Shown here: piece after piece, positions 54,411-64,000 of the stretch
How positions within the stretch are numbered: position 1 is the stretch's first letter
How the letters are laid out: each line of letters starts with the position of its first letter
NCBI RefSeq assembly: GCF_011386835.1
Contig: NC_088799.1
Span: forward strand, 76,217,302-76,281,301
Reading direction: 5' to 3'
DNA from: Chrysemys picta bellii
Lineage: Eukaryota > Chordata > Testudines > Emydidae
DNA: 64,000 nt
The notes under the pieces: model-generated
What the model saw: only the letters and a program-made list of their open reading frames with translations
Databases searched by the model: none
What the model was told of the DNA's origin: nothing
Translations under genes and position numbers: made by a program

Positions 54411-55710
54411 ATGGAGCCCGCTGAGCTCAAGACAGCAGTCATGAACATTGTAAACACCTCGCGCGTTCTCGTGGAGTTTATGCTGAGCCAGGACCAGAAA
54501 AACGAGGCGAGGAGGCAGCGGCGGCGGCAGCGCAGCGACAAGCATGATGAGGACATGGACATGGACACGGACACAGAATTCTGTGAAACCACGGGCCCCG
54601 GTGCTTTGGAGATCATGTTGTTAATGGGGCAGGTTCTATCCATGGAACGCCGATTCTGGGCAAGGGAAACAAGCACAGACTGGTGGGACCGCATAGTGTT
54701 GCAGGTGTGGGATGATTCCCAGTGGCTGCGGAACTTTCGCATGCGTAAGGGCACTTTCATGGAACTTTATGACTTGCTGTCCCCTGCCCTGAAACGCCAG
54801 AATACCAAGATGAGAGCAGCCCTCACAGTTGAGAAGCGCGTGGCGATAGTCCTGTGGAAGCTTGCAATGCCAGACAGCTACCGGTCAGTCGGGAATCAAT
54901 TTGGAGTGGGCAAATCTACTGTGGGGGCTGCTGTGATGCAAGTAGCCAAAGCAATCACTCAGGTGCTGCTACGGAAGTTGGTGACTGGGAAATGTGCAGG
55001 CCATAGTGGATGGCTTTGCTGCAATGGGATTCCCTAACTGTGGTGGGGCGATAGATGGAACCCATATCCCTATCTTGGCACCGGAGCACTAAGCCACCGA
55101 GTACATAAACCGCAAGGGGTACTTTTCAATGGTGCTGCAAGCACTTGTGGATCACAAGGGACGTTTCACCAACATCAACGCGGGCTGGGCAGGAAGGGTT
55201 CATGACGCTCGCGTCTTCAGGAACACTACTCTGTTTAAAGGGCTGCAGCAAGGGACTTACTTTCCGGACCAGAAAATAACCGTTGGGGATGTTGAAATGC
55301 CAATAGTTATTCTTGGGGACCCAGCCTACCCCTTAATGCCATGGCTCATGAAGCCATACACAGGCAGCCTGGACAGGAGTCAGGAGCTGTTCAACTACAG
55401 GCTGAGCAAGTGCAGAATGGTGGTAGAATGTGCATTTGGCCGTTTAAAAGGTCGCTGGCGTTCATTATTGACTCGCTCTGACCTCAGCCAAAGAAATCTC
55501 CCCATTGTTATTTCTGCTTGCTGCGTACTCCACAATCTCTGTGAAAGTAAGGGGGAGACCTTTATGGCGGGGTGGGAGGCTGAGGCAAATCGCCTGGCTG
55601 CTGATTACGCGCAGCCAGACACCAGGGTGATTAGAAGAGCACACCAGGAAGCGCTGTGCATCAGAGAAGCTTTGAAAACCAGTTTCATGACTGGCCAGGC
55701 TACAGTGTGA
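54411..55710 (+). pseudogene. H5 HARBI1-like transposase, one frameshift and one stop
   Basis: From ATG 54411 (AAGCATGG) the frame is open through MEPAELKTAVMNIVNTSRVL, an Arg-rich and Asp-rich stretch (RRQRRRQRSDKHDEDMDMDT), RFWARETSTDWWDRIVLQVW and YRSVGNQFGVGKST. At about 54986 two bases are missing relative to H2, and the frame is lost. In the next frame GAIDGTHIP (first Asp) is followed by TAA at 55090-55092. From 55129 it is open again with VHDARVFRNTTLF, VILGDPAYPL (second Asp), VECAFGRLKGRW (Glu) and the C-terminal domain to 55710. All catalytic residues persist, so the decay is recent. Confidence 0.94.
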
Positions 55711-55811
55711 AATATCTGTTTGTTTCTCCTTCATGAAAACCTGCCCCCTTTATTGACTCATTTTCTTTAAGGAACCCACCCTCCCCCTTCCCCCAGCTTG
55801 CTTTCAAACCA

Positions 55812-55851
55812 AATAAAGTCACTATCATTTAAAAATCATTTATTCTTTATT
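55812..55851. terminator. Convergent polyadenylation signals in H5
   Basis: AATAAA plus at 55812-55817 follows the transposase by about 100 bp. AATAAA minus at 55846-55851 follows the Myb-like gene. Confidence 0.6.
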
Positions 55852-56016
55852 AATAGATTAGAAAAAGAGGGCGGGAACCCAGGTGGGATTTGGGAGGAGG
55901 ATCGGTGGGAAGGAAAAGGCCATTAAAAAAAGGTTAAAAAAATGACAGCCTTTTGCTTGGGCTGTCCACTGGGGTGGAATGGGAAGGTGTACGGAGCCTC
56001 CCCCCCCCCCGCGTTC

Positions 56017-56487
56017 TTAGACATCTGGGTGAGGAGGATATGGAACATGGGGAGGGGGAGGGGGGTACAGGGGCTGTAGCGGCACTCTGTTTTCCTGCAG
56101 CCGTTCCTGAAGCTCCACCAGACGCCGGAGCATGTCTGTTTGCTCACGCAGCAGCCCCAGCGTTGCATCCTGCCTCCTCTGATCTTCCTGCCGCCACCTC
56201 TCATCTCGAGCGTCTCTCCTCACGTTGGTCCCTCCTCTCCTCACGTTGATCCCTCCTGTCCTCACGTTGGTCCCTCATGTCCTCACGTTGGTCCCTCCTG
56301 TCCTCACGTTCACTGGCTTCTTTCCTATACTTTGAAACCGTTTCCTTCCACTCATTCAGATGAGCTCTGTCACTGCGGCTGGATTCCATAATTTCTGCAA
56401 ACATCTCGTCTCGCGTCTTCTTTTTACGACGCCTTATCTGTGATAGCCTTCGGGATGGAGGAGGGAGGCTTGAGGAATTTGCAGCTG
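56017..56487 (-). pseudogene. H5 Myb-like protein, exon 2, with heptad repeat
   Basis: The acceptor TTTCCCCTCCCTACAG precedes 56487 and joins in phase with exon 1. The exon reads AAANSSSLPPPSRRLSQIRR, RKKKTRDEMFAEIMESSRSD and NEWKETVSKYRKEASERED. About five copies of a seven-residue repeat (RRDQRED-type) follow, encoded by a 21-bp tandem repeat at 56211-56310. After the repeat the frame slips by one base: the relatives' continuation (DERWRQEDQRRQDATLGLLR, QTDMLRRLVELQERLQEN and a Pro-rich tail to HPDV) is in the next frame. Read straight, the protein would end soon after the repeat. The highly charged helix could be a coiled coil. Confidence 0.83.
56211..56310 (-). repeat. 21-bp tandem repeat in H5 Myb exon 2
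   Basis: Copies of TCCTCACGTTGGTCCCTCCTG (plus strand, 21 bp; variants GATCC and CATG) run head to tail four to five times. H2 has no such array at the homologous place (EREDRWRQED follows directly), so the array grew after the two elements separated. Confidence 0.88.
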
Positions 56488-56804
56488 CTGTAGGGAGGGG
56501 AAAAAAAGAGAGAATTGTTTAAAAAGATACATTTTGCAGAACAATGCTTATACTCTTTCATGGTGACCAACACTATTCACATTACATAGCACATGTGATT
56601 TCTGTGCAAGGTCGCATTTTGCCTCTTAATACTGAGTGCCTGTGGCTTTGCTGCTAGAGATCACAGGTCTGGGCAACAGAATTCGGCTTGCATGCGGCCA
56701 TGGTAAGCCATTGTCTTACGGCTTCTGCGCCCTCCTTTCCCACATACCAAGCAAAGCCCGTAGAGTGCTGCGGTTTTTCTGTTAACATTCAGCAGCAGCA
56801 GAAA

Positions 56805-57030
56805 ACAAACTAACCACCCCACCCCACCCTCCCGCCATGAATTCTCTGGGATGATCGCTGTACCCCTCCCCCCCACCGCGTGGCTGGTATCAGGGAAGAT
56901 CCCTGCAGGAACCAAACTAACCACCCCACCCCACCCCCCCGCCACCCTCCTCCCGCCATAAATTCTCTGGGATGATCACGGTACCCCTCCCCCCACCGCG
57001 TGGCTGGTAACAGGGAAGATCCCTGCTAGC
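56805..57030. repeat. Tandem duplication of about 110 bp in H5
   Basis: AAACTAACCACCCCACCCCA...TTCTCTGGGATGATC..GTACCCC..CACCGCGTGGCTGGTA..GGGAAGATCCCTGC occurs twice in a row (about 56805-56907 and 56914-57028) with small differences. H2 has one related unit (40670-40720). It lies just upstream of the third frame. Confidence 0.8.
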
Positions 57031-57175
57031 CAAACGCGAAACGCTCAGGGCCAATTTCCCATCTGCGCTTGGCTAACTGCAGGGAAGGATTTATTTTCAG
57101 CCACAGGCAAACAGCCCAGTAGGAACGGCCACCTCTGTCCCCTTAATTAAGTTCCCGTATTTCAACCAGGTTACC

Positions 57176-57466
57176 ATGAGTGATATCACTCTCCTGAGGA
57201 TTGCACAACAAGATAAAGAACGGATGTTGCTTGAATGCCAGCAAACACCGGGACGATACGCTGCCAGGCTTTGTCAGGCAATGATACCAGATTACTTGCT
57301 GCAAGCATGGCGTGGTCAAGTGTCCTACCATGGAGGACGGAATAAGGATGCACTGCCCAGAAACCTTGTGGCAAGGCTTCTGGAGTACCTCCAGGACAGC
57401 TTCATGGAGATGTCCCTGGAGGATTTCCGCTCCATCCCCAGACACGTTAACAGACTTTTCCAGTAG
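57176..57466 (+). CDS. H5 third protein, 96 codons, inside the Myb intron
   Basis: The frame is open from ATG 57176 (ACCAGGTTACCATGAG) to 57466 and exactly as long as the H2 frame, with no gap between the two. Conserved blocks are MSDITLLRI, ECQQTPG, RYAARLCQAMI, AWRGQVSYHGG, ALPRNL, EYLQDSFMEMSLEDF and SIPRHVNRLFQ. The differences from H2 are scattered substitutions (27 of 96 by eye), many conservative (E/D, K/E, L/M, I/L). CAG precedes GTTACCATG as a possible splice acceptor after a T-rich stretch. No known domain is recognised. The transposase next to it is dead while this frame is open, which may be recent age or chance. Confidence 0.75.
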   Translation: MSDITLLRIAQQDKERMLLECQQTPGRYAARLCQAMIPDYLLQAWRGQVSYHGGRNKDALPRNLVARLLEYLQDSFMEMSLEDFRSIPRHVNRLFQ

Positions 57467-57566
57467 CTGAACTGACCGCGAATGCATCCCAAGTCCTCAG
57501 GGCAAAGTAATCATTAAAAACCGTTTGCTTTTAAAACAAGTTTTATATTTTAAAAGGTAAACTCAC

Positions 57567-58149
57567 CTGAGGTCCCTTCCATGGGGTCATGGTCTTGGAT
57601 ACTGGCTTGGGAGGGTTGGGAGGGTACTTCAGTCAGGCTGAGAAAAAGATCCTGGCTGTTGGGGAGAACGGAGTGCTGTGTGCTCTCTGCAAGCTCATCC
57701 TCCTCCTCCTCCTCCTCCTCCTCTCCCCCATCGGCAGAATCCTCAGGTGTAACTGATGAGACTATCCCCGACCCGGAATCCATGATCACAGGTGGGGTAG
57801 TGGTGGCGGCCCCCCCTAGAATTGCATGCAGCTCGGCGTAGAAGCGGCATGTCCGCGGCTCTGACCCAGAGCGACCGTTTGCCTCCTTTGTTTTTTGATA
57901 GGATTGTCTGAGCTCCTTGACTTTCACGCGACACTGATTTGAGTCCCTATTGTGGCCTCTCTCCATAATGCCCTTGGAGATTTTTTCAAAAGTTTTTGCA
58001 TTTCGTCTTTTAGAACGAAGTTCTGCTAGCACTGAATCCTCTCCCCATATAGCGATCAGATCCAGTACCTCCCTCACGGTCCATGCTGGTGCTCTTTTTC
58101 GATTATCGGCCTGCATGGTTACCTGTGCTGATGAGCTATCTGTGGTCAC
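57567..58149 (-). CDS. H5 Myb/SANT-like DNA-binding protein, exon 1
   Basis: The frame is open from ATG 58149, or more likely the conserved ATG at 58116 (GGTTACCATGC). It gives KRAPAWTVREVLDLIAIWGE, RSKRRNAKTFEKISKGIMER, QCRVKVKELRQSYQKTKEAN and TCRFYAELHAILGG, a complete Myb-SANT/trihelix domain. A run of Glu (EEEEEEEEDE) and NSQDLFLSLTEVPSQPS follow. The donor is G|GTGAGT at 57566, phase 1. From 58116 the exon is 550 bp, the same phase as in H2. The exon is intact, but exon 2 slips frame. Expected to bind sites near the element ends. Confidence 0.9.
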
Positions 58150-58640
58150 CTGTGCTCTCCACGCTGGGCAAACAGGAAATGAAATTCAAATGTTCGCGGG
58201 GCTTTTCCTGTCTACCTGGCCAGTGCATCCGAGTTTAGATTGCTGTCCAGAGCGGTCACAATGATGCACTGTGGGATAGCTCCCGGAGGCCAATACCATC
58301 GAATTGCGGCCACACTATCCTTAATTCGGCCACACTATTCCCTAAATGTTAAAATCGATTTTGGCGCTACTCCGCTCGTTGGGTTGGAGTACAGAAATCG
58401 ATTTAAAGGGCCCTTTATTTCGAAATAAATGGCGTCGTTGTGTGGACGGTTGCAGGGTAAACTCGAATTAACGCTGATAAATCCGAATTAAAGTCGTAGT
58501 GTAGACCAGGCCTTGGAGAAGAGCTCTGTGTAAGTTTGAAAGCTTGTCTCTCTCACCAATAGAAGTTGGGCCAGTAAATGATATTGCCTCACCCACCTCC
58601 TCTCTCTTATCATGGGACCAACATGGCTACAGCAAGACTG

Positions 58641-61600
58641 TAAACGAAAAACAGAGTATGTTCACTTACAAATATTTATCTTAAATAAAGTGACTTAAAA
58701 CATTAATGCTTAGCAATTCAGCAAACGTGAAGTCTGAGGCTGCTCACAGTCAAGCTGGAGGCTGATTCAGTCCCCTGAACTCCAGTATCATGAAGCCACA
58801 AAGAAATCATGAAGCCACTTTTGTGCCCCTCTTCCCACCCCCATCTTCCTCAGCTGCATTAACTTCATCTCAACCACAGCTAGAGATCCTGTCCATACAT
58901 GGGGTCTGGGGCCAAAGTTAATTAAAGAACAGTTATTTTCATGTTTTATTCTTTGCCTACTGAACTAACACAGTTATTATTTCTCGTTTGCTTATTTCAA
59001 TGTCGTGTTTTACATTAGTGAACAAAAACAAAGAGCTTTCTAGAATCTCAAATGATTTTGTCTGTTTTTTATGTTTGCTCTTGCACAACCCTGTATTTTG
59101 GGCTAGTAAATGGAATGTCCTCCAGAACTGGAAGTGATTGTCTAATACACAACTGCTTACCAATACTTCGCTGTCCGTCTTTGTGTTTCCTGAGTTAGAG
59201 GTTAGCTATATCAAAGTCAGTGGAAGCTGAAGCTTGGGGGTTTTGATATGCTCCAACAGTTCTCATTAATTATGAAGCCCAGACAATTACAGTAATGCAG
59301 GTGCTCCAAGGCAAATACATCAAGCATGAGACTTGCTGGGATGCATTTCTTGTTTGTTGTAATAGCTTTGGCTTTGGACATTTATAGAAGGAGATTGATT
59401 ATTCTTTCCCCCAAATTATACCAAATAGATTATTTTCTGTTTGTAAAACTCAAGATTCTTATCAGCTTCCTACCACTCAGCTATTTATACTCTGAGCTAC
59501 CCAGTACCGCTGTATGTTCACTATTATGTTACAAAGACATGACTAGAGTATGTAATTATGTGTGTGCCCTTTCCAAATACCAACTATTATCCTTTTTCTG
59601 ATTCTGTTTACTTCAGTAATTGTTGAAGTCGTCCAAGGTGAGCTGAGACACCTTTACTAAGCATTCCCATAATGAATTTATGTATTACTACTGTGCCCTA
59701 AGAAAGCTTTTGGGTGATTACTGGATTTGTGTGGGTTTTCTATCAAAAATTATTAAATGAAACCAATCACAAGGTCTGTACTGTATTCCTAAATCCTGGC
59801 AATGTGGATCTTAACTTGGTCCAAATTAATTATTATAATTGAACGCACACAGACAATTTACTCAAGCAGTGAGTAAAATTCTCCAGACCTGATGTCTATG
59901 AATTCTGCATTTGAATGATTACATGTGTGATTGTCAATACCAATATTCAATACACACTCAAGCAGTTGACAATCCATTCTGTACATGCAAATGTCTGTTT
60001 GCATGTTCAAATATGGTATATGCGCTTACAATTTTGGAAAATTTGGCCTCAATTATAAATTATATGGAAAACATGCAAAGCTCTTCTGTGGTGCAATGGA
60101 CTGCACTGTTAGTTGTTCAGACTTTCAGGTAAGATACTAAACTGAGTTCTTTTCTGTCTATCTCTGATAGCTGTCTAGGTGGAAGTTAAAGATCCCTTGG
60201 TGAGCCGTATAATGGAGGAGCCCCTAAAGTAAGCCCCTGGATCCATATCCCCCTATATTTTTGAGATGTTTGAAAACCAAACAGAGAGCTAGATCCATAT
60301 TTTGCAAATGTCTCTGGTCTTCATATGGGGAAAAGCAAAACTCAGTGTCTAAAACTTGTTCCAAACTTTAGGGAGCTAGACATTTGGATCTAAATATTGG
60401 ATTGAATGCTTCAGTAAGAAAACAGGGAATAAACCCCAGATCCTGGCTAATACTTCCTGTCTCAATAAAACATATTTTAATATCCAAAGCTATTTCAGAG
60501 ACATTATTGAATGCTGGGACATTACCACCTGCCCTTTACCGCCTCATTACCACCTGCCCTTAGCGTGAGGAAGCCTTGTCTGTTCCTGCTGTGGGTCAGC
60601 TCCCCAACTCCATCAGCCTCAGGCAATACAAGTACTCCCTTCTAGGCTCCATAGGATTGCTGATACTCTATAGGTTAGCAATAGGCACAGTTCAACTCTT
60701 GAGCCTCCTGAGCATCTCCCTGGAACGTTTAACCCCTAGTTCAACTGCACACGCTCCGTTTTCACAAATCCACTGCTTCCAAAGAAGCAGTACACCTCAG
60801 ATCACTGCTCCGCTTAACTCACAGCACCCCGATTTGTTTATAGTGAAAACAAATATGTTTGTTTAACAAAGCATAGAGGTTCAAGTAGTAGCAAGTGGAA
60901 GTATTGGAAACAAATGATTATATAGAAAATCAAATTATAACGTTCATTCTAGAGTCTTGACTTATGTAACAAGCTACTCTCATGTCTAATAAAGTATTGC
61001 TCACCCAAAATGCTCGCAGTGCTTTACAGCTAGATGGGCTGTGATCCTTCTTCATGAGACATGGATGCTGTCAGTTTGCCTCCTAGATGAAGGATTCAGT
61101 TTGTCTCATGATATACCAGATCAATTCTTTATCTTTGCTCATAAACAGGACACCCCCTGCTGTTTGTTTCTTCCTGTAGATTTCCTCTCTTGTAGATTTT
61201 GCAACCTGTCAATTCTCACTTGGCTCAATATGCAAATAGGCATACAATACACAAATGGCCAAGCAAGGGATTAGGTGGTTACCTCTTCCCTGAAAGGAAC
61301 ATTTCCGAGGTATGTCACTTCTTGGTGACCTGCCTTAACACCAAGACCTTAAGAACACAACATTCAGTATACATACATAACTCCTTAATATTATCTGTAT
61401 GTACATTTTGCAAATGATTATGATAATCAGTCTAGTCTCCTGCTAGAGAATTCACATGCCACTCTTTGGTGAACTGTTATGCAGATATCCAACCTTGGGG
61501 ATCCCTCTAAAACCCTATACATCCATGTGCCCTCTGCCAGTTGTCACCAAGGGTCCCTGAGTCACAACTGCCTAACAGCTGTTCTGTTTACCCAGAGTCA

Positions 61601-62035
61601 CTCCCCAATACTTTTGCAAAATTATATGCAAAGGTCAAAATAACAAATGCTTATGAGCTTATTGAAAACTGAACCCTTGAATAAGAAACTGGATTTTAAA
61701 ATCTTCTAGTAATGTTATTTTGACCTTTGCATGTACTTATCTTACAAATTTTAGAGGGCAAGGATAAATCTGAAAGGACAGTATAAGTCAGGTGGGATAA
61801 GAATGATTGATGAAGGGTTGTTTTACACTAGGCAAAAGATTCTGGGGACAGGGGAATATTGGGACAAATTGTGTTCTTATATCCAAGTAGCTACATAAGT
61901 ATGAAGTATTATTGTTATTAAGTAATATTTTATAATAGCTGGGATTTTTGTAATTAGAATATTTGGAAAATATTGTAGTTGTCTGCATTACCCTCAACAT
62001 GCTCATAACACTTGCAGCTATGCATTTAAGATCAT
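58641..62035. other. No gene recognised
   Basis: AT-rich sequence with short unsupported frames. 60075-60250 (TCAGACTTTCAGGTAAGATAC..TAAAGATCCCTTGG) resembles an old interspersed repeat, but I cannot name it. Confidence 0.45.
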
Positions 62036-62039
62036 GAAA

Positions 62040-62640
62040 ATAATTAAATTTTTATGCTTCAGGGCTTGAGCAGGTTACCTACAGGGGTCAGGAAGGAATT
62101 TTTTTCCCCTGATGCACAATTGACTAGATGTGTTCTGGGATTTTTTTTAACTTTCCTCTGAAGCATAAGTGATTGGCCACAACTAGAGATGTGACACCAG
62201 ACCAAGTGGAACAGTTTGCTAAGGTGCTACAGAGAATCTTCTTTCTAGATACCTGGCTGGCGTGTCTTGCTTTAATGCTCATACTGATTACTGGATTTGG
62301 GGTTGAGACAGAATTTTCTCCAGGACAAATTGGCAGGGACCCTTGGTTTTTTTGTGGGGTTGGTTTTTTTTTTTTTTGGCCTTTCTTTGTAACTTGGGAT
62401 ATAGTTCATCTGCTGGGGTCCTCTGAGCATACCTCATCTAATCAACTCCCTGCCATGGCAGCTTGGTCTCTCCTGTTTTCTACTTGTGACACATAGTTTA
62501 GTTCCTTGAGGACTGAAATGCTTTAGTCTAAAGTCTTTGGGCTTAGTATAGGGGTATCTTGTATAGGAGGTCATATTATATGGTCTAATGGCCCCTTCTG
62601 TCCTTAAACTCTACAAAAAGATCAAAGTTAGGCATTACAC
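62040..62640 (+). mobile_element. CR1 LINE 3' UTR remnant
   Basis: Shows GGGGTCAGGAAGGAATTTTT, TTCCTCTGAAGCATAAGTGATTGGCCAC and, at the right end, GGAGGTCATATTATATGGTC, TAATGGCCCCTTCTGTCCTTAAA. These are the 3' UTR blocks of a CR1 subfamily on the plus strand. The 107-codon frame inside it is not a gene. Confidence 0.7.
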
Positions 62641-63654
62641 TGATAAGTGATATTATTTATTTATTTATTTAAAGTTCAAGGATGCCCAGTATCGTGATAT
62701 GGGTGCATTTCACAATACTAAAGTGGTTCCATAAAGATCTTTAATATAACTTCCTAAACTTCCACAGTAGCTGGTCCAGCTCCCCAGCAATCACTATAAA
62801 TGGCAAATGGCAACTTGAACAATAAGTGCCTGGAGATTCAAAGACCCATATAGGCATTTGAGGTGCAAAACTCTGAACGAGGTGATGTGTTTAGCCTTTT
62901 ACTGTAAATGTATCCAGGTTCAGCATCACGTTTTTTCAGAGAGGTCAAGCTCCGGAGGCAAATGTATCCAATGTTGCCTGCTATGTGTTTCAACCTTAGA
63001 ATAGTCAGCTAAAACAATTCTTTCTGAGTATCCTTGTCATGGTGGCATTCCGGAAAAGAGCTCATCTGTGAAGTAACTGGGACCCTAAGCCCGTTAAGGC
63101 TTACAGACAGTAGAAAGTTACTTGAATTTCATCCAGAAGTGAATTGGCAGGCAGTGTAGAATATAGAGCAAAGAAGCAACATGATCCTTTTGATCTGTCC
63201 TACCTGAAAGGCAGACAGCTACATTCTACACTACCTGAAGCTTTTAAGTGCATCAAAGTTAGTCCCAGATAGAGTAAGTTGGAGTGGGCATCACTTTAAG
63301 ATAACAAAGGCATTGATGATGGTGGCTAGGCCTCCATCTAGAAAGAATTGGCATACTATCTTGGCCAAACAGAGATGAAAAGGGAATTTTCTTGATACTT
63401 GGGCTATCTGAAAGTTCAGAGAAAAGAGGCATCTAGCAGAAGCCCAGCACAACTAATTACTTTGAGAACAGGTGGGGCAAGTGCCAACATTTGGAAAAAG
63501 AGATGTAGTTTTTTTGCCATTACTTTAAAATTCCCTCTTTCAGGACCATACCCTTACAAGGTAATGGGCTCAGTGACCTAATAAGTATCTTCCGAATCGC
63601 TACTGTATCTATTTATGTCTGAGACACAAGTAGGTAGAAACAATACCTGAGCAT
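62641..63654. other. No gene recognised
   Basis: Contains a (TTTA)n stretch near 62650. 63040-63540 has the look of an old degraded LINE but offers no domain to prove it. Confidence 0.35.
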
Positions 63655-63860
63655 CTCAATCTTTTATGTATTTATCCTCCTAACACCTCTGTGAGGAAAG
63701 TAAGGGCTATTATCCCCATTTTACATATGGCAAACTGAGGCACCGAGGGGTTAAATGTCTCGCCCAAGATTACACAGGAAGTCTGTGGCAGAACAGGGAA
63801 CTGAATCCACTTCCTAGACTAGTGCCATTAATCACTGGACAACCCTTCCTCTTTCTAACT
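63655..63860 (-). mobile_element. MIR SINE
   Basis: The plus strand has ATTATCCCCATTTTACATATGG, CAAACTGAGGCACCGAGG, GTTAAATGTCTCGCCCAAG and TTACACAGGAAGTC, then GAACTGAATCCAC. This is the inverse of the MIR consensus order, ending in the A/B-box head on the right. An ancient amniote SINE. Confidence 0.9.
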
Positions 63861-64000
63861 TCTTGCCTAGCTGTGCTATAATAAATTGGCAAGTGTATGT
63901 TTTGGATGGAGTAGAAGAACAGATATTTCACCTCATCTCATGTAATAAGTGAGATATATTCTGGGGTTATCTGAGGTGCCAAGGGCAATCACTACCACCT
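63861..64000. other. No recognisable feature
   Basis: Window end; nothing seen. Confidence 0.5.

Larger units (their letters stand above)
54022..58512. mobile_element. PIF/Harbinger element H5
   Basis: Perfect TTG duplications (54019-54021, 58513-58515) and ends GGGTATGTCTACACTACG / GGCCTGGTCTACACTACG. Subterminal AATTCGAATT-type motifs (54060-54068) and TTCGAAATAA repeats occur. Layout as in H2, with which it forms the A lineage. The transposase has two lesions; the third frame is intact. It lies in the right Penelope arm. Confidence 0.94.
48362..58640. mobile_element. Penelope-like element that hosts H4, H5 and two MITEs
   Basis: Pieces in order are 48362-48463 (GAGACAAGGTAGGTGAAGCA..GACAAGCTTTCAAGC..GTCTGGGAAAGGTAC), 52416-53738, 54001-54021 (TAAGTACCTTTCCCAGACTTG) and 58513-58640 (AGAGCTCTGTGTAAG..GCTTGTCTCTCTCACC). 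The two outer arms are inverted copies. The centre is the end of a Penelope RT on the minus strand (53041-53427) and a turn-over near 53450, after which the arm sequence runs on the plus strand. H4 (48464-52415), a hAT MITE (53747-53903), a Harbinger MITE (53910-54000) and H5 (54022-58512) were inserted later; leaving them out gives a continuous element. Confidence 0.85.

Noticed and set aside
28825..58512. Arrays of spaced repeats as a CRISPR locus
   Set aside because: The repeats are eukaryotic transposons with terminal inverted repeats and target duplications. No repeat-spacer array exists.
62173..62496. 107-codon frame with hydrophobic Phe/Trp stretch, possible membrane protein
   Set aside because: It lies within a CR1 3' UTR remnant, and the hydrophobic run comes from a T-rich tract.

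Overview
The window reads as gene-poor nuclear DNA of a cryptodiran turtle. The basis is its repeat content: many CR1 LINE copies, a tRNA-derived SINE whose 3' tail resembles CR1 (the known tortoise pol III SINE type), MIR SINEs, Penelope-like elements with inverted arms, hAT miniature elements, and full-length PIF/Harbinger transposons. I found no host protein-coding exon that I can support. Almost every long open frame belongs to a transposable element.

Layout. 1-6345 is one old minus-strand LINE (ORF1 at 5736-6345, endonuclease at 1-459 and 3326-3702), broken up by a hAT element with long inverted arms (460-3317), a younger CR1 (3703-4975) and several miniature elements. The hAT itself carries a solo LTR, a hAT MITE and a Penelope fragment, each with clear target duplications. 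6370-8165 is a decayed Ty3/Gypsy gag-pol remnant. 9057-12960 holds a DNA transposon interrupted by CR1 and a SINE, then a second CR1. 12960-28800 is mostly unrecognised sequence with scattered MITEs, a (TG)31 microsatellite, two plus-strand CR1 copies, a Tigger-like element and a MIR split by CR1.

The core of the window is 28825-58512. Five near-complete Harbinger elements (called H1 to H5 here) lie there: H1 28825-32020, H2 37965-42209, H3 44468-48358, H4 48464-52415, H5 54022-58512. Each encodes a HARBI1-type DDE transposase and a two-exon Myb/SANT-like DNA-binding protein convergent to it. Each also has a third, roughly 96-codon coding exon inside the Myb intron, on the transposase strand. 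H2 has an open transposase with its full catalytic triad and an open third frame, but its Myb gene has two stops. H1, H3, H4 and H5 are broken in the transposase. H4 and H5 sit in opposite inverted arms of a single Penelope-like element. H4 and a Harbinger MITE occupy the same TTA site in the two arms.

By knowledge of the superfamily, the Myb-like protein binds the element ends and helps bring the transposase to the nucleus and DNA. The third frame has no function I can name, and its conservation across three element lineages is the most interesting signal here. 58640-64000 holds little beyond a CR1 tail and a MIR.
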